DNA of 64,000 bases from positions 62,001-126,000 of the forward strand of contig JAUIGE010000007.1 of NCBI GenBank assembly GCA_030430205.1, given 5' to 3'. The position numbers and the translations under genes were made by a program. This DNA comes from Bacteroidia bacterium. Its GTDB lineage: Bacteria; Bacteroidota; Bacteroidia; J057. Below, piece after piece: positions 26,263-34,069 of the stretch. The notes beneath the pieces were generated by a model that saw nothing but the letters and a program-made list of their open reading frames with translations, was not told the origin of the DNA and did not search any database. Each line of letters starts with the position of its first letter. Position 1 is the stretch's first letter.

Positions 26263-27891
26263 TTATGCTTCCTGTAGTTTGTGGAAAAAGCGCAGGACGA
26301 TAAACTCTGCAGGTCTCACTGCGGCTACGCCGATTTCAACGATCAGGCGACCTTCCAGGACATCCTGGGTGGTCATGGTCTTTCCAAGACCGACATTGAC
26401 AAAATAGGCGGCTTCAGCCGTTGGGCCAGCAAGGGCTCCTTGCTGCCAGAGTCCATATAAAAAGCTCTCTATGAGTGCTTTAACCTTCAACCATGTGGTG
26501 GAGTCATTGCCTTCAAAGACGACAAAGCCTGTGGCTTTCTGGATGGATTCTTCAATGAGAATAAACAGTCGCCTGACATTGACATAGCGCCATTCGTTGT
26601 CATTACCGGCGAGGGTACGCGCCCCCCAGACAAGCACACCTTTACCGGCAAAACTGCGGATGGCATTGATAGATTTGCCACTGGTAGGATCTATGTTGAG
26701 GCGGCCCTGCTCTGTATTGTCGATTTTTTCCACAGGCTCCAGCACATTGTTGAGGCTTTCATTGGCTGGTGCTTTCCAAACGCCTCTGTTTCTGTCAACC
26801 CGGGCATAAAGCCCTGCTATAGAAGAACTTGGCGGCAAAACAACCCGCTCCTTAGCAAGGGCAGCTTTCAGTTGGTTGTACAATTGTGTATGGCTGCTGC
26901 TGATATCAGCCATGCTGACATCCTGGTCAATGTTGACCGTGGCGGCTGTATGCAGGGCGCTGCCATTTCCGATGGCGGAAAGGCTAAATCCTCCCCTATC
27001 TGCAATTGCAGCCCAGGCTGCTGCGATATTCGCGGCGGAAGCCCCGCCTGCGGTCACCCCTGAGACCGTTACGGTCCCAGCCCCCGCATCTACTGCAATC
27101 GCCAAAGAAGCACCCGCTTCCACAAAAATCAATTGAGGCGAGCCGGCTGCACCGCTATAAAATACCTGTAAGCCATTGGCCCCGGTATTATTCTGGCTCA
27201 TATCAGTCAAGGCAATATCCGCCTCGGCATAGGCATAAGTCTGCCCTGTGCGCAGATAGGGCGTATAGGCTGCGCCATATTTGAGTTCATTGTTGCCGAT
27301 ACCATTTCTGAAAAGGGCACCGTCATCATCGCCTTCCAGGACATCAAAGATGCCAAAGCGATCTTTCAATCCACCACATTGGCTCAGCACCTGCTGGCAC
27401 AGCAGCAGATAGTCAGAGGGCAGATGCACTGCATCTACCAGCACGATGAGCGTAGGCTCATCTTCTTTTTGGATAGCCGCAAGGGCATCCTCAAAGTCAG
27501 AAACCGCAATGGTGTCACCGTGCCTTCCGACGGAAACGATATAACAGCTGCCGCCACCGTTGTCAAAAAACATTTTGACACTGTAATACATCAGGTACTC
27601 AGGAAGGGTCCCCAGATCCGTAGATCCGTCAGATTCTTTGGCGGTAAGGGCTATAGCGCCCCCGGCAGTCGTTGCCTCAAAAGGCGTCAACAAGGGCCCA
27701 CCAAACAATTCCCGATAGTCCTTGAAGGTATCGATACGACTTACGACCAGGCCCGTTAAGGCCTTTCCGTCCTTATCAACAGCCTTTTCGGTATATCCGA
27801 CAAAAGCTGGAATAGCTGTAGCCACGGCTGCTACGGATGGAGGTAGAACAGATATCTCCTCTACATAAACACCTGGAGTTTGATATGTCAT
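26263..27891 (-). CDS. Contractile tail sheath protein (Afp2/3/4-like)
   Basis: 542 residues, the only sheath gene in the window. N-terminal TPGVYVEEISVLPPSVAAV, then AIPAFVGYTEKA, is the classic sheath start; the C-terminal core includes RSFAGKGVLVWGARTLAG, the Y-V-N-V-R-R-L-F-I-L-I-E-E-S-I-Q-K-A segment and a final VEIGVAAVRPAEFIVLRF strand. These handshake strands link neighbouring subunits in the contractile lattice. The middle of the protein carries Ala/Gly-rich beta insertions that would decorate the sheath outside. Afp has three sheath paralogues, so a single one is a simplification. Confidence 0.96.
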   Translation of the reverse strand: MTYQTPGVYVEEISVLPPSVAAVATAIPAFVGYTEKAVDKDGKALTGLVVSRIDTFKDYRELFGGPLLTPFEATTAGGAIALTAKESDGSTDLGTLPEYLMYYSVKMFFDNGGGSCYIVSVGRHGDTIAVSDFEDALAAIQKEDEPTLIVLVDAVHLPSDYLLLCQQVLSQCGGLKDRFGIFDVLEGDDDGALFRNGIGNNELKYGAAYTPYLRTGQTYAYAEADIALTDMSQNNTGANGLQVFYSGAAGSPQLIFVEAGASLAIAVDAGAGTVTVSGVTAGGASAANIAAAWAAIADRGGFSLSAIGNGSALHTAATVNIDQDVSMADISSSHTQLYNQLKAALAKERVVLPPSSSIAGLYARVDRNRGVWKAPANESLNNVLEPVEKIDNTEQGRLNIDPTSGKSINAIRSFAGKGVLVWGARTLAGNDNEWRYVNVRRLFILIEESIQKATGFVVFEGNDSTTWLKVKALIESFLYGLWQQGALAGPTAEAAYFVNVGLGKTMTTQDVLEGRLIVEIGVAAVRPAEFIVLRFFHKLQEA

Positions 27892-27913
27892 AGTTCTTTG
27901 ATTTTATGAAAGC

Positions 27914-28942
27914 TTATAAATAGATGAATATTTTTCCCTGAGATGCAGGCCCCGGATTGGGGATATGGGCAATTTCAATGGGGGTGGTTTCTCCTGTGGG
28001 TAAAAAGGACAAACGGAACTGTCGGTAGGCTTCCCGCCTGTAAGGCAAAGCCCTGCTGGCTGTTAGCCTGACAAGGGACTTGTCCGGCATTTGGGCGGCG
28101 ATGCTATCGTCGGCGGGGTCGGCATTGCCGCTGGCGAGAAGTGTAGTGGCCGCGAAAGTGAGCTGGCCGCCTGCTCTGCCGCTGTCATCATCTGTGATGC
28201 TGACCTGGGTTTCTCCGGCGGGTAAAATGGCGTAGACATTCCAGAGGATGCTGGTGGCATCCAATTGGATGCTGAAGGTCGGTGAGTTTACGAGGCTGGC
28301 ATTAGCGGCAATGCGCAGCCTGGCCTGCAAGCCAGGTACCTTTTGCACTGTCGGATAGCTTAGCTCAAAACGATCCCCGGCAGATGCAGCAGAAGTATCT
28401 ATGCTAATTCTTTTTTCAGCTTCTGCATAAGCAGAAGGGTTTGTGACAGCTCCGAGCCCGCTTATGGAAAAATCGGCAGGCGTCAGACTTCTTTGAGCCA
28501 GGCCTTTCAGGTAAAAATTCTCCGTAGCCCCTGGCTGATTCACCTGCAGCATTTCTGATGCGCTGGGCGTATCGGTCATCACTACCAAAGCCGTCTCACT
28601 TGCCAACAAACTGTCATTATGAAAAAGAGGAAAAGCAGTGCCCTGAAGGGATTGATCCAGGCTTACAGCTGGCCAATCCGTAACGGAGACAAAATCAGGA
28701 TGCTGGAAGCGAATGGCAAATTCAAAATGCGTAGCCGCATCAATGGGTACTAAAGGCGTCACCCCATCATCCTGCAGGGCCTGTAAGACCGTAATCTCCT
28801 GCACTCCGCTTTTGCAAAGCAACTTAAGGTTCTTCATGAGACGCACAGAAGCCGGTTCGGGCACGATCTCTATCGTCCCTTCTTTGGCATTACCCAGAAA
28901 AGCATGATTCAGCGCTATACTAAAGTATTTCTGGTATCTCAT
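27914..28942 (-). CDS. Unknown eCIS structural protein between tail terminator and sheath
   Basis: 342 residues, overlapping the tail-terminator gene by 4 bp and 22 bp before the sheath gene. I do not recognise a domain. The start (RYQKYFSIALNHAFL) and end (IEIAHIPNPGPASQGKIFIYL) are distinctive; the interior is beta-rich with Ala/Ser/Thr and no signal peptide or membrane helix. A gene at this place suggests a structural or cap-associated role. It has no obvious counterpart in the canonical sixteen-gene Afp order. Confidence 0.75.
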   Translation of the reverse strand: MRYQKYFSIALNHAFLGNAKEGTIEIVPEPASVRLMKNLKLLCKSGVQEITVLQALQDDGVTPLVPIDAATHFEFAIRFQHPDFVSVTDWPAVSLDQSLQGTAFPLFHNDSLLASETALVVMTDTPSASEMLQVNQPGATENFYLKGLAQRSLTPADFSISGLGAVTNPSAYAEAEKRISIDTSAASAGDRFELSYPTVQKVPGLQARLRIAANASLVNSPTFSIQLDATSILWNVYAILPAGETQVSITDDDSGRAGGQLTFAATTLLASGNADPADDSIAAQMPDKSLVRLTASRALPYRREAYRQFRLSFLPTGETTPIEIAHIPNPGPASQGKIFIYL

Positions 28943-29502
28943 TTCCCGCCAATATTAGGTTGGACAATTTGAATATCAGCACGTAAGTCAGCCGGAACGG
29001 TCTGCACCGTCACAGATCGTGCTTTGAACATCACTGAGGGGTGATAGGGTACTTTAAGCGCGCTCCAGACTTCATTTTGCTCTGAAAAATTCAGGGTTAC
29101 CAGCTCAAAACTCAGTTTGTGCACTTCCTCAGGTAAATCAGGGGCATTTTCCTTTGAAAAGACCCTGTAAGTCTGAAAAAAGGAAATTACAGCCGAAAGC
29201 TGCTTCCAGGCTTCTTTGTAGTCATTGTTTTTGGCAACAAAAAGGAAATAAAGATTCAGTCGGATTTCCGGAAAATTGGGGATCATTTTCCCTGTGTGAT
29301 CTGTGGCAGCATAAAAGTTATCAGGTCGCATGACCTTATCCTCCTCTATGTTGAGAAGAAGGATGGTTGTCTGGTTATCCGTGAAGCTGAGAGGATCCCA
29401 GTTACCGGATGCCAGATATCCTATTGCGCTTCCATCCTGACCGAACTTTTGCTGCAAATAGATTTCAATTTTTCCTCGAATGAAATCTAAAATTTTGTCC
29501 AT
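28939..29502 (-). CDS. DUF4255 tail terminator/cap protein (Afp16/Pvc16-like)
   Basis: 187 residues of the DUF4255 (Pvc16 N-terminal) family: an N-terminal helix-strand unit, NQTTILLLNIEEDKVMRP, then PEIRLNLYFLFVAKNNDY with E-A-W-K-Q-L-S-A-V-I-S-F-F-Q-T, and V-W-S-A-L-K-V-P-Y-H-P-S-V-M-F-K-A-R. In Afp/PVC this protein caps the tube and sheath after assembly reaches full length. Here it is the first gene of the minus-strand eCIS operon, whereas in Afp it is last. No convincing promoter with a TAnnTTTG box was found directly upstream. Confidence 0.93.
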   Translation of the reverse strand: MDKILDFIRGKIEIYLQQKFGQDGSAIGYLASGNWDPLSFTDNQTTILLLNIEEDKVMRPDNFYAATDHTGKMIPNFPEIRLNLYFLFVAKNNDYKEAWKQLSAVISFFQTYRVFSKENAPDLPEEVHKLSFELVTLNFSEQNEVWSALKVPYHPSVMFKARSVTVQTVPADLRADIQIVQPNIGGK

Positions 29503-29611
29503 TTGGCTTTATTCCTATTTGCATTCAAGTTGGAATGAAAATAGGTGATAGCCTTGTATTTTTCGGACTAATCATTTTTTTCAGCAAAGTATGTCACTGC
29601 GGTGAACGGAT

Positions 29612-29705
29612 AAGAATCGACACGGATTTTCGCTGATTGAACTGATTTACACGGTTCAAAAGCTGCGCAAATCAGTTATATCTGTGTCAATCTGTGTCCC
29701 TTCTT
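29612..29705. repeat. 94-bp palindromic repeat, copy 1
   Basis: Nearly identical to 29906-29999. The inner arms AACTGATTT and AAATCAGTT are perfect reverse complements around a ~21-base loop, and the outer arms GACACGGATT and AATCTGTGTC pair with one mismatch, so the unit can form a long two-part hairpin. Confidence 0.88.
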
Positions 29706-29905
29706 CCCAAAACCTTCTCCAAAAAAACAATTGTATTTTCTCCCAAAAATTCCGTAGCTTGAAGTATCAGGTTCTTTATCGTTTCTCATACTACCAGACA
29801 AAATTGTCATACCTCCTTTTTTGACAGGATTACAGGATTTTCAGGATTAACAGGATGCCATTTGCCTTTTCTTGTAAATCCTAAATATCATGTTTATCCT
29901 TTCTA

Positions 29906-29999
29906 AAGAATCGACACGGATTTTCGCTGATTGAACTGATTTACACCGTTCAAAAGCTGCGAAAATCAGTTATATCTGTGTCAATCTGTGTCCCTTCTT
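29906..29999. repeat. 94-bp palindromic repeat, copy 2
   Basis: Direct repeat of 29612-29705 with about two base differences (ACCGTTC for ACGGTTC, GCGAAAATC for GCGCAAATC). It ends two bases before the stop-codon end of the T9SS-type gene, so it could act as that gene's terminator hairpin. Confidence 0.88.
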
Positions 30000-30000
30000 T

Positions 30001-30504
30001 TCATGTCTTCACAATCCGCACAACGCGAAATATTTTTCCCCCTGAAATAAAAGCCAGCAAATAAGTCGCTGTGCTCAACTCCTCCAGGTCCAACTGCAGG
30101 CTTTGGCGCCCCTGAACCCATTGTTCAGGGGATTGAATGCCGCAGGATTTGCCATGCAAATCATAGATTTCCACTTTCATTAACAGGGGCTGATCGCTTG
30201 TGATATGTACATATAATTTTCCGCTGGTCGGATTGGGAAAGATGTCATAGCTGAATTCAAAGCTTTCTCCTTCCAGGCCTACGGCCATTTCGTCGGCCTG
30301 CTGAAAGCCTTCAGAGAGGCTGATGGTGCCACTGCTGGAAAAACTGACCGCCACTTCTCCTAGAGAAGAAGAAAGGCTGATCGTACCCGATTGACTGTCA
30401 TTGCCGGTGCTGCCAATGAGCTGGCGCTCCAGGCTCAACTGGCCAAAGGCCATTTGACAGCCCACAAGCAGACAAAACCAAATAATTATATTATTCCACT
30501 TCAT
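30001..30504 (-). CDS. Small secreted protein with T9SS C-terminal sorting domain
   Basis: The ATG at 30504 (MKWNNIIIWFCLLVGCQMAFG) is preferred over an upstream in-frame start at 30531 because it begins directly with a signal peptide; 167 residues. The C-terminal ~75 residues follow the Por/type IX sorting-domain pattern: FDIFPNPTSGKLYV-like strand (YDIFPNPTSGKLYVHI), V-E-I-Y-D-L-H-G-K, LDLEELSTATYLLAF and a final basic strand FRVVRIVKT. The mature part before it is Ser/Gly-rich with two similar GTISLS units. It is likely exported and surface attached or released. Confidence 0.85.
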   Translation of the reverse strand: MKWNNIIIWFCLLVGCQMAFGQLSLERQLIGSTGNDSQSGTISLSSSLGEVAVSFSSSGTISLSEGFQQADEMAVGLEGESFEFSYDIFPNPTSGKLYVHITSDQPLLMKVEIYDLHGKSCGIQSPEQWVQGRQSLQLDLEELSTATYLLAFISGGKIFRVVRIVKT

Positions 30505-30514
30505 ATCATTTCCT

Positions 30515-30586
30515 GATTTGCTAATCTTCAAATTCTCTCATTCTCTCATTTGCTAATCCTCCAATTTCCTCATCCTCTTCTCCAAT
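30515..30586. repeat. 8-bp phased tract spanning the end of the S74-type fibre gene
   Basis: Consecutive octamers of the form (aat/cat)+5: gatttgct, aatcttca, aattctct, cattctct, catttgct, aatcctcc, aatttcct, catcctct. The tract covers the gap before the small T9SS gene and runs into the last codons of the fibre gene, whose stop is at 30553-30555. Confidence 0.8.
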
Positions 30587-33333
30587 TCTTCAATCCGCTT
30601 TTCCTGCGCTTCAATGATCTCCTGCTGCTCCTGTATGCTTTTGATCAAAACAGGAATGAGGTCGGAATAATAGACGCCCAGGCGCTCCAGTTTAACCAAT
30701 CCCTCCTCACCGGCGACTTCTCCGATCTCAAAGTCGTGTGTTTTTACGACCTCAGGCACTACTTCGAGCAGATCCTGTGCAATCAGGCCCAGCTTGGTGG
30801 AGGGATAGGGAGCATCCTTCCATTCGAAGCTGACAGGCCGCAACTTCATCACCTCTTTGAGGCCATACTGGAGGCCCTGAATATGGGTTTTGTCGCGTCG
30901 GTCAGAGGTATTGATGGTGCCATTGGTGGCATATACATCATCCCAGCGATAGGTAGAGTTGCCCAAATCATACACATTATCGCTGGTAGGCCTTATATCT
31001 CCATTGGAAGCAATCTCGCTTGAGCCCCCATCCTCAAAATATTCAATGGATTGAAAGCGAACTCTCCCAAATACCTGGAGGGCATCGAGGGGATTGGTAG
31101 TGCCAATGCCCACATTGCCATCTTTACGGACGGTAATGGCATTGGCTCGGGTAGAAGGGCCTGTGCCGATACCGACTTCAAAAATCGGATCAGAAGTGAC
31201 CCAACTCGTAGCGCTACCGCCGCCTACATTATAACGGCCTACGGCCATGGAAGCATAGGACTGTGCCTGCACAGCATTGCCTATGGCAACGGAGTATATA
31301 GCCTGAGCCTCAGCAAAATAGCCTGCTGCAAAAGCGTAGTTTGCTTCTGCGTCGGTGCTGTAGCCCAGAGCTGTGGAACCCAGGGCCAGCGCATCTGTAT
31401 TAAAGCCCATGGCTGTGGAGTACTGCCCATCGGCATTGGAGAAGAAGCCCGATGCGAAAGCATAGCTGTTGGTGGCTTCTGTATCACGGCCCATGGCCGT
31501 GGCCCCAAAACCTTGCGCCCGCGTATTCAGGCCTGAGGCAAAGGAGTACAGCCCTATGCTGTCGCGGTTCCAGTAGGTGCTGGCAGCACCTGTGGCGACA
31601 GTTCCCACGCGAAACGCGTGAAGGTCGGGCAAAAACATCAGCTTATCGCCATTTCCCAGCGTATCTATCCCAAAAAGTACCCGATGCCCATCCCCAACAT
31701 GAAAGGTGGTTTTGGGAGAAATGCCCACATTGAGGCCCAGGCGACCATCGCCTGTGAGGCTAAGCAAATCTCCGGAAGTTCCGTTCCAGAAATTCAGCCT
31801 GTCATTTCTATTATTAGTGGCTATATAGGATGCTATGGTCCAATAGTTTGAGCCATTGTTGTTGTCAAAGTTGATACGGGCATAGTCGTTGCCATTCTCA
31901 TGCAAATGAATATGGGGACTGGAGAGGCTGCTGTTATAATTAACCTCAAGTTTGGCGGTAGGGCTGCTTGTTCCTATCCCCACATTTCCACTATTATAAT
32001 AGGCAGAGGTGCCATTGCTACTCCAGATCGAGGAGCCTGAATTGTCCGCGGAAGGTACCCAATCGGTACCCGTCCATTTGAGGACTTGTCCTGAGGTGGG
32101 AGCCACAGGCGACACATTTCTACCCCGTATGCCGTTGACGGATGGATTGGGATAGGTGCCTCCCAGGTCTCCACCGGCTGCATCTCCCACATTCACATCA
32201 TCTGATGCATTTGTATCGCCTGTATTGTTGAAGGTCGTTCCTGTTAATGAAATACCTGTACCTGCCGAGTAGGTCGTATTGTTGTCAGTAGAATTGATGG
32301 TAAAATTGGGGTAGGTACCGCTGACGGTAGTAGCACCTGTGCCCGTCATGCTGACGGTTTGGTCAGGAGCAGTATTGCTGATGGTCGAGCCGCTGATGTT
32401 GATTCCGCTACCAGCGGTAAAAGTGCTGGTAGAATTATCGTCTGCTGCTGGTGCCCATTGGGTACCGCTCCATTTAAGGACCTGTCCGGAGGTAGGCGCC
32501 ACAGACGACACCGATCTACCCTGTATGCCTGTGACTGAAGGATTGGGATAGGTGCTTCCCAGGTCTCCACCGGCCGCATCCCCCACATTCACATCATCAG
32601 AGGCATTTGTATCACCTGTGTTGTTGATGGTCGTACCGGCAAGGCTTATGCCTGTTCCGGCATTGTAGGTGGTATTGTTATCCGTGGAGTTGATGGTAAA
32701 ATTGGGATAAGTACCGCTGACGGTAGTAGCGCCTGTACCCGTCATGCTGACGGTCTGATCGGGAGCTGTATTGCTGATGGTAGAGCCGCTGATGTTGATT
32801 CCGCTACCTGCGGTAAAGGTGTTGGTAGAATTATCGTCGGGAGCCGGGGCCCATTCGGTTCCGCTCCATTTGAGCACTTCTCCTACATTAGGAGAAGAGG
32901 CATTGACATCCGTCAGATCGCTCGTAGCCATATTGGCCTTATCAGCATACATGCTGAAAGGCACGCTTTGGAGCGCGGTGGTTCCCATATTGAGAAAACC
33001 ACCTCCCGGATCTATTTCCACTTTGAGAAAGTAATTTCCATTGGCCCAGTCAATGCCAGCAAAGCTTCCTGAGGAAACAGCGCCACTGCCAATGATAGCA
33101 GAAAAAAGCCCAAAATCATTGGTACTCACACTGTGAATTTCTTCATACACACTTGTCCCTCCATCCAGGAGGGTAAAGCGTATATCGATGGTTTGGTTTG
33201 CCAAAAGATTGGTTCCGTCCCTCGCAACAGCCTGATAGTTAAAGCCTTCAGGCGATTGAGCATAAGTAAAGGAGAAAGCAAAAAACAAACAGGATAGGGC
33301 CAGTAGCCGCAATAGGGAATTAAGAGCATTCAT
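30553..33333 (-). CDS. Large secreted fibre-like protein with YadA-like head repeats and S74-type chaperone domain
   Basis: 926 residues. A signal peptide (hydrophobic core through ~residue 25, cleavage after FTYAQ) leads into a ~120-residue beta domain, then two tandem ~132-residue units rich in Asn/Thr/Gly (TFTAGSGINISGSTISNTAP start). A stretch around residues 590-720 shows YadA/trimeric-adhesin head periodicity (A-x-A-x-G-x2-A-x-A). The C-terminus has SDRRDKTHIQGLQYGLKEVM, LRPVSFEWKD and L-G-L-I-A-Q-D-L, matching the endosialidase-chaperone (Peptidase S74) domain, followed by a coiled coil. S74 domains trimerise fibres and then cleave themselves off. Likely an extracellular trimeric fibre; not obviously part of the eCIS since it has a signal peptide. 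Confidence 0.85.
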   Translation of the reverse strand: MNALNSLLRLLALSCLFFAFSFTYAQSPEGFNYQAVARDGTNLLANQTIDIRFTLLDGGTSVYEEIHSVSTNDFGLFSAIIGSGAVSSGSFAGIDWANGNYFLKVEIDPGGGFLNMGTTALQSVPFSMYADKANMATSDLTDVNASSPNVGEVLKWSGTEWAPAPDDNSTNTFTAGSGINISGSTISNTAPDQTVSMTGTGATTVSGTYPNFTINSTDNNTTYNAGTGISLAGTTINNTGDTNASDDVNVGDAAGGDLGSTYPNPSVTGIQGRSVSSVAPTSGQVLKWSGTQWAPAADDNSTSTFTAGSGINISGSTISNTAPDQTVSMTGTGATTVSGTYPNFTINSTDNNTTYSAGTGISLTGTTFNNTGDTNASDDVNVGDAAGGDLGGTYPNPSVNGIRGRNVSPVAPTSGQVLKWTGTDWVPSADNSGSSIWSSNGTSAYYNSGNVGIGTSSPTAKLEVNYNSSLSSPHIHLHENGNDYARINFDNNNGSNYWTIASYIATNNRNDRLNFWNGTSGDLLSLTGDGRLGLNVGISPKTTFHVGDGHRVLFGIDTLGNGDKLMFLPDLHAFRVGTVATGAASTYWNRDSIGLYSFASGLNTRAQGFGATAMGRDTEATNSYAFASGFFSNADGQYSTAMGFNTDALALGSTALGYSTDAEANYAFAAGYFAEAQAIYSVAIGNAVQAQSYASMAVGRYNVGGGSATSWVTSDPIFEVGIGTGPSTRANAITVRKDGNVGIGTTNPLDALQVFGRVRFQSIEYFEDGGSSEIASNGDIRPTSDNVYDLGNSTYRWDDVYATNGTINTSDRRDKTHIQGLQYGLKEVMKLRPVSFEWKDAPYPSTKLGLIAQDLLEVVPEVVKTHDFEIGEVAGEEGLVKLERLGVYYSDLIPVLIKSIQEQQEIIEAQEKRIEELEKRMRKLED
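32049..32840. repeat. Tandem ~396-bp repeat within the fibre gene
   Basis: Two adjacent in-frame copies of about 396 bp (132 residues), placed roughly at 32445-32840 and 32049-32444. They are very similar at DNA level; for instance the stretch around GCCGCTGATGTTGATTCCGC is shared at ~32390 and ~32788. Partial related sequence flanks both ends. Confidence 0.8.
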
Positions 33334-33388
33334 AGACTTTTATTTTAATCTAATAATAATTTATTCCGATGAAATAAACAAGGAATAT

Positions 33389-34063
33389 TTATCTTTTCCA
33401 CAAAATGAGGCGAAAGAACATTTTGAGACCCACCCAAAAGCTTTGGCCTTTTTGCATGGACTCAGGGGTATAAATCGCCCGTATCGGAATTTCCATATAG
33501 GAAGCCTCATTTCTTTTGAGGATGTGAAAAAGTTCGGTACAAAACTCAAAGCCATTAAAGTGGAATTCCACACCTTGGGCAAAATCTGCCTTCATGATTT
33601 TCATGCCGGACTGGGAGTCCGTAACGTGTACGCCTGTGATGGCCCATGTGACCCAATTGGCGACGAGGTTAAAAAAGCGACGGGAAAAGGGAACTTTTCC
33701 TTTCAAATCCATGAATCGGCTCCCGATCACCACATCTACCTCATGCTGTTGAATGGCTTCAAACAAATGGTCAATGTCCTCAGAAGCATGCTGCCCATCG
33801 GCATCCATGGTCAAAATATAGGCTGCACCCATGCTCAGGGCATATTCGATACCGGTTTGGGTAGCGGCTCCGCTACCCATATTGAGCGCGTGGCGCAAGA
33901 CCGTACAACCTAAGCCATGGGCCAGGCTTCCTGTATCATCCTTGCTTCCATCGTCCACGACGATGATCTGGTGGTACCCATGGGACCTCAACTCTCCTAT
34001 GACCGCAGCAAGTCGCGGCGCTTCATCTTTGGCGGGGATGACGATGAAAAGGAGGTCAGACAT
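33389..34063 (-). CDS. Family 2 glycosyltransferase, polyprenyl-phosphate sugar type
   Basis: 224 residues with a GT-A fold: IVIPAKDEAPRLAAVI start, IIVVDDGSKDDT, the NMGSGAATQTGIEYA helix, metal-binding LTMDADGQH (DAD in place of DxD) and a late SQSGMKIMK segment. This arrangement matches dolichyl/undecaprenyl-phosphate mannosyl- or glucosyl-transferases of the DPM1 type that supply lipid-linked sugars to GT-C membrane enzymes. The two membrane proteins upstream in the same operon could use such a donor. No C-terminal transmembrane anchor is present. Confidence 0.9.
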   Translation of the reverse strand: MSDLLFIVIPAKDEAPRLAAVIGELRSHGYHQIIVVDDGSKDDTGSLAHGLGCTVLRHALNMGSGAATQTGIEYALSMGAAYILTMDADGQHASEDIDHLFEAIQQHEVDVVIGSRFMDLKGKVPFSRRFFNLVANWVTWAITGVHVTDSQSGMKIMKADFAQGVEFHFNGFEFCTELFHILKRNEASYMEIPIRAIYTPESMQKGQSFWVGLKMFFRLILWKR

Positions 34064-34069
34064 GATGGG

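Larger units (their letters stand above)
29503..30000. other. 498-bp intergenic region with two hairpin repeats and no convincing gene
   Basis: This is the only gene-free stretch above 300 bp in the window. It contains the two ~94-bp direct repeats listed separately, a run of GATTACAGGATT/CAGGATTAACAGGAT-type sequence at about 29822-29859 between them, and the upstream region of the eCIS operon at its left end. Confidence 0.8.

Noticed and set aside
8322-29502. Type VI secretion system or prophage tail
   Set aside because: No TssJLM membrane complex, no capsid, portal, terminase or integrase genes; AAA+, DUF4255, DUF5908 and DUF4157 point to an eCIS.
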